From the NCBI GenBank assembly GCA_050010595.1, contig JBEKKS010000001.1, forward strand, positions 310,001 to 374,000: a stretch of DNA of 64,000 nt, read 5' to 3'. Position numbers and translations under genes: made by a program. Source of the DNA: Palsa-513 sp050010595 (lineage in GTDB: Bacteria; Actinomycetota; Thermoleophilia; Solirubrobacterales; Solirubrobacteraceae). This document shows positions 60,370 to 64,000 of this stretch, piece by piece (the first letter of the stretch is position 1; each line of letters starts with the position of its first letter). The notes under the pieces were generated by a model. The model did no database searches, was not told where the DNA came from, and was given only the letters and a program-made list of their open reading frames with translations.

Positions 60370-62163
60370 TCAGATCCCGGCGCCGCGCGTCGCGACGGCG
60401 AGTGCCCTCTGATAGTAGGGGTTGGAAGCACGCAGGCTCGCAGGCGTCCCAAACGCCTCGAGGCGCCCATCTAGCACCACCATGATCCGCGTGCAGATTT
60501 CCAGCGTGGACATCCGATGGGCGACGATGAACAGCGTGAGCTGGTCCTTGAGTGACGTGAGGGACTCCTGGATCAGGCTCTCGGAATGCGGATCAAGGGC
60601 GCTCGTCGGCTCGTCGAGGACCAGGACCGCTGGGTGGCCCACGAGCGCGCGCGCGATGCAGATCCGCTGCTGCTGACCGCCGGACACCGCGTCAGCGCGC
60701 GGACCAACGATCGTCGCGTAGCCGTCGGGCCAGCCGAGCACCTCGTCGTGGATCAGCGCGAGACGCGCCGCAGCTTCCACGTCGGCCTCGCTTATCTCGC
60801 GAAAGAACCGGATGTTCTCCGCCACCGTTGCATGCAGCAGGCGCGGCTCCTGGGGCACGAACGCGAAGTGCTCGTGCCAGTCACGGCGGCGGAAGCGCTC
60901 GGCGCTTACGCCGTTGACGAGGTAGCTGCCTGTCTCGGGGCTGCGTAGACCGAGCAGGATCTGGATAAGCGTCGACTTCCCAGCGCCGGATGGACCAACA
61001 ATGCCAACCGTCTCCCCCGCATCGACGGTGAAGCTCACGTCAGTCAGGACCGTCGAGCGCGGGTCGTACGAGTAGCTGACGTTGCGCGCTTCGATCGTTC
61101 GCAGCCCGCGCAGCGACAGCTCGCCGTGAGGCGCCGCGGTTTCGTTGTACCGTCGGATCGCGGCGTAGACACGATCAGCGAACGGGGCGATCGCGAGCAG
61201 GCCCTGGTAGGAGGACTGGACTCCCTGACCATAGTTGCCAGCCCGTACCAGTAGCAGCACGACGGCACCCAGCGTCGCGACGTGACTCGCGTGAGCAGAG
61301 CCGAGCGTAGCGAGCGCACCGAGCACAAGCAGGTAGATGACGGTTTGATAGACCGACGGAACGATCCGCGCTAAAACCTGAATGCGGTAGGAGAGGCGCC
61401 GGGTAGTACCGATCAGCTCGTGCACCCGCCGACGCTGCCCGTCCTCGACACCAAATGACTGAACTTCCTGAGCGAGCCTCGCGGCTTGCCCAATACCGGA
61501 GGCCAGGTCGAGCTGAGTCTGCGAGAGCGCATGCGAGCGACGCAAGACCAGCCGATTCATCGGCCGCATGACGCCCGCCATCGCGACCACTATCGCGAGC
61601 ACCGCCGCAGCCGCAGACGGGTCGAGCAGGAACGCGGCACCGATCATGATCACGAACGAGATCATCGTGTTGATCAAGCCCGCAAAGCCCGAAGCCGCGT
61701 TTGCTGCCACCATCGCCTGGTTAGTCATCAACTCCTGAAGCGCGCCCTCAACGTCACGCGACTGCTCTGACCACGACGTAGCACTGAACGCATCGAAAAG
61801 CTCGTCGCGAATGCCCGCCTGCACGTCGGTTGCAAGCCGTGCAGGGAGCGTCGCGGCCGGCAGCTGGAGCAGCAGGCGCACGGCTGCGGCCGCGAAGGCG
61901 ACATCCACGAGCGTCGTAAAGCCGGTCGTAACTCCGAGTCCGACAACCGCTATGTGAATCCTGTGCGCTCCGTCAGTGAGCGAGCCGGCCGCGAGCGCAA
62001 TGATTCCGACGGTCGCCGCTTCGGCGAGGCCGGCGAGGAAGCCGACGACGACACCAGCGAGGAGCAACCTGCGATGGCCACGCAGCGCGACTCGCACGGA
62101 CCGCAGCCCGTCCCACGAGCCGCCAAGGCCTTTGCGCTTCGCCGATGGATCTTTGTCGGTCAT
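60370..62163 (-). CDS. Lasso-locus ABC exporter (D protein), MsbA-like
   Basis: This 597-residue half-transporter has six helices (LLLAGVVVGFLAGLAEAATV begins the first) and an ATPase domain. Walker A is GIVGPSGAGKSTLIQ, the signature VSGGQQQRICIARALVG, Walker B VLVLDEPTSALD and the H-loop IVAHRMSTLE. It contains the paralog-specific SWSEQSRDVEGALQELMTNQ. It would export the mature lasso peptide and give immunity. It is convergent with the kinase (12 bases between stops), on the opposite strand from precursor and cyclase. The likely ancestor is shared with the exporters at 44801 and 1-1170. Confidence 0.87.
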   Translation of the reverse strand: MTDKDPSAKRKGLGGSWDGLRSVRVALRGHRRLLLAGVVVGFLAGLAEAATVGIIALAAGSLTDGAHRIHIAVVGLGVTTGFTTLVDVAFAAAAVRLLLQLPAATLPARLATDVQAGIRDELFDAFSATSWSEQSRDVEGALQELMTNQAMVAANAASGFAGLINTMISFVIMIGAAFLLDPSAAAAVLAIVVAMAGVMRPMNRLVLRRSHALSQTQLDLASGIGQAARLAQEVQSFGVEDGQRRRVHELIGTTRRLSYRIQVLARIVPSVYQTVIYLLVLGALATLGSAHASHVATLGAVVLLLVRAGNYGQGVQSSYQGLLAIAPFADRVYAAIRRYNETAAPHGELSLRGLRTIEARNVSYSYDPRSTVLTDVSFTVDAGETVGIVGPSGAGKSTLIQILLGLRSPETGSYLVNGVSAERFRRRDWHEHFAFVPQEPRLLHATVAENIRFFREISEADVEAAARLALIHDEVLGWPDGYATIVGPRADAVSGGQQQRICIARALVGHPAVLVLDEPTSALDPHSESLIQESLTSLKDQLTLFIVAHRMSTLEICTRIMVVLDGRLEAFGTPASLRASNPYYQRALAVATRGAGI

Positions 62164-62310
62164 CGTGATGGCGCGCCCGCGCTCGGGCGGTGCCAGACAG
62201 GCTAGGGCCTGCCGCTGACGCTAGCGCACGGAATTCCAAACCACGGGCGTGAACACAACGCATTCAGGCACAGGCGAATCAAGCGCATGCGCGATGAGTA
62301 GCATCGCTTC

Positions 62311-64000
62311 GTGGCATCGCACTCAAGCGTGACGCGCACGCCCCTGTACTTGCGGATCGCGCCTCACCCCGCCTACGGCGTCCTGCATGCTCCCGTGAGC
62401 GGGGTGCGGCAGCGCACCGGCGTCATCTTGTGCCCGCCGTTCGGCTGGGAGGAGCTGTGGGCGTATCGCAGCTACGTGGCGTGGGCCAACGCCTTGGCGG
62501 GCGAAGGCTATCCGGCGCTCCGCTTCGACCTACCGGGGACCGGGGATAGCGGCGGCTCAGCGGCCGACATCGACTGCTTTCGCGGGTGGCAGGCCACGAT
62601 CAGCGCCGGAGCGAGCCACTTGCGTGTGGCCGTCGGCTGCACGCGCGTCGTCGCTCTCGGCGTCGGCCTTGGTGGGCTGCTCGCGTGCGAGGCGCTCGCG
62701 GCCGGCGCGCCAATCGACGACCTCGCACTGTGGGCGGTCGCGTCAAGCGGCCACTTGCAGCTACGCGAATCGCGGGCCTACGCGCGCTTCGTGCGCGCAG
62801 CGTCGACGGGCGTACGCGAGTCGGAAGATCCGGTGCTCGAGGACGGGTCGCTCGATCTCGCCGGCTTTGTGCTGGCAGCAGACGCAGTACGGGCGCTCGA
62901 GGCGCTCGACCTGACCGAGCTGGCGATCCCGGCCGCGACCGCGCTGCTGCTCGATCGCGACAGCCTGCCATTCGACCGGCGGCTGCACGAGCACCTGCTC
63001 AACTGCGGCGTGCAGGTCACGACGGCGAGCGGTCCCGGCTACAGCGCGATGATGGACCTCGTGTTCCCGCGCGAGCCACGTGAGACGTTCGCAACGACGA
63101 TCGACTGGCTCGGCAATGAGCGCCCAGAGCGAGCGGCCGGTGAGCTTGTCGCGCCGACCGTCAGCGATGCGGTCGAGCTCGAGCTCGACCGCTCGCAGAT
63201 TCGTGAGTCGCCATTCGAGGTGGATCGCTCCGGCGAGCTGATGCGCGGCATCCTCACCGAGCCGGTCGAACGCTCGCAAGCTCAGCTCTGCGCGGTCTTC
63301 GTCAACGGCGCAGCGATCCGGCGGATCGGTACCCAGCGCCTGTGGGTGCAGGCAGCGCGACGCTTCGCGACGCGCGGAGTGCCGACGCTGCGCCTCGACC
63401 TGCTCGGCTTTGGCGAATCCGACGGCGATAGTGGCACCCACGCGGACGGCGACGACGGCTTCTACCGCGAGTCGATCACCGGCGACGTGCGCGCCGCACT
63501 CGATGCTCTCGAGCGGCGCGGGCTGGGCACCGAGTACCTGGTCGCCGGCCTGTGCTCGGGCGGCTTCAGAGCGCTCGACGTGGCACTCCACGACGATCGC
63601 GTGCGCGCGCCCGTGATGGTCAACCCCGGTACGTTCGATTGGCAGCCGGGGATGTTTCATCCGGCGCGCGTGGAGCTCAACCTGAGGCGCTACGCGCGCC
63701 TTACCGCCTCGCTCGTGTGGCATCGCAGGCTGAGCGAGCTCAGGGGTCGGGTTCGCGACGAGAAGCTAGCGTCGCGAGCTTTCTTCACGATCATCTTGCG
63801 GGCGCGGCGGCTGACGTTACGCGGACCGCTCGAGCGCAGGTTCGCGGTGCTCTCGAAGCGCGGCGCGGCGACGACGCTCGTGATCGGCCGCGACGACTAC
63901 GTCGAGCCGCAGCTCAAGTCGCTCGGCCTCTCGCAAAGCACCGAGCCATGGCCCGGCGTGATGCTCGAGCGGATCCCCGCCCACGACCACATGTTCGTGT
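62311..64000 (+). CDS. Tandem alpha/beta-hydrolase protein, 3' end outside window
   Basis: Two alpha/beta hydrolase domains in one chain. The first (about 12-275) has GVILCPPFGWEELWAYRSYV and FDLPGTGDSGG. Its nucleophile elbow reads GVGLG (117-121), with Gly119 at the nucleophile position, so it should be inactive. The second (from about 295) has LDLLGFGESDG and an elbow GLCSG (413-417) with Cys415 at the nucleophile position. The style resembles exosortase-linked hydrolases and serine-aminopeptidase-like proteins. GTG 62311 is the likely start. The gene is divergent from the exporter. At least 563 residues are in view; the second catalytic His (AHDH near 63992) is just visible at the edge. 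Confidence 0.75.
   Translation, partial: MASHSSVTRTPLYLRIAPHPAYGVLHAPVSGVRQRTGVILCPPFGWEELWAYRSYVAWANALAGEGYPALRFDLPGTGDSGGSAADIDCFRGWQATISAGASHLRVAVGCTRVVALGVGLGGLLACEALAAGAPIDDLALWAVASSGHLQLRESRAYARFVRAASTGVRESEDPVLEDGSLDLAGFVLAADAVRALEALDLTELAIPAATALLLDRDSLPFDRRLHEHLLNCGVQVTTASGPGYSAMMDLVFPREPRETFATTIDWLGNERPERAAGELVAPTVSDAVELELDRSQIRESPFEVDRSGELMRGILTEPVERSQAQLCAVFVNGAAIRRIGTQRLWVQAARRFATRGVPTLRLDLLGFGESDGDSGTHADGDDGFYRESITGDVRAALDALERRGLGTEYLVAGLCSGGFRALDVALHDDRVRAPVMVNPGTFDWQPGMFHPARVELNLRRYARLTASLVWHRRLSELRGRVRDEKLASRAFFTIILRARRLTLRGPLERRFAVLSKRGAATTLVIGRDDYVEPQLKSLGLSQSTEPWPGVMLERIPAHDHMFV

Noticed and set aside
1..64000. CRISPR arrays, tRNA, rRNA, insertion sequences
   Set aside because: No regular short repeats with spacers, no cloverleaf or CCA-ended sequence noticed, no rRNA core motif, and no transposase-like protein among the frames.
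1..64000. Rho-independent terminators
   Set aside because: Many GC hairpins can be drawn, but I saw none followed by a T-run after a gene end, so none is reported.

Overview
The window looks like a chromosomal segment of a very GC-rich, Gram-positive-type actinobacterium. The mix of secreted GH39/PslG-like proteins, bacterial Ig-like repeats, GTG/TTG starts and 4-bp gene overlaps suggests the Thermoleophilia (Solirubrobacterales). That placement is inferred from gene content only; no rRNA or tRNA gene is visible. Almost everything here concerns cell-surface polysaccharide, with a ribosomally made peptide (lasso) locus at the right end.

Layout. 1-1170: the remains of an MsbA-like ABC exporter, broken by frameshifts. 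1634-12632: a first polysaccharide block with a GH130-like beta-propeller protein, a Wzx-type flippase, a TagA/WecG transferase, an O-antigen ligase/polymerase, four overlapping glycosyltransferases and a convergent Wzz/BY-kinase fusion. This block has visibly more A/T in wobble positions than the rest. 12920-31915: a secretory block with six GH39/PslG-like hydrolase paralogs, a toxin-antitoxin pair, a Uma2 nuclease, a GT-C-like membrane protein, the priming phosphoglycosyltransferase (WbaP type), a CpsB-type phosphatase, and two other large secreted proteins.

31912-52643: a second polysaccharide block. It has small membrane proteins, two O-antigen ligase-type proteins (one with a TPR tail), about twelve glycosyltransferases, an acyltransferase, an ABC exporter and a second Wzz/BY-kinase. 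52780-64000: a lasso-peptide locus mixed with sugar genes. It holds a nucleotidyltransferase-B2 protease-glycosyltransferase triple fusion, a PIG-L deacetylase, a PqqD-like B1 protein, a glycosyltransferase, a 58-residue precursor, an asparagine-synthetase-like cyclase, an HPr-kinase-like protein, an ABC exporter and a tandem alpha/beta hydrolase cut by the window edge.

How it works together. WbaP would load the first sugar onto undecaprenyl phosphate, the glycosyltransferases would extend it, and the flippase and Wzy-type proteins would export and polymerise it. The Wzz/BY-kinases, opposed by the CpsB phosphatase, would set chain length, and the secreted GH39-like enzymes would trim the product. 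In the lasso locus the precursor has a textbook leader (Y-x-x-P, G, penultimate Thr) and a core predicted to close a Gly1-Glu9 ring. It also has a ring Cys7 and a C-terminal Cys23, which suggests a class III-like disulfide-locked lasso peptide. The fusion of its likely leader protease to a sugar-transfer enzyme is the most unusual feature of the window.
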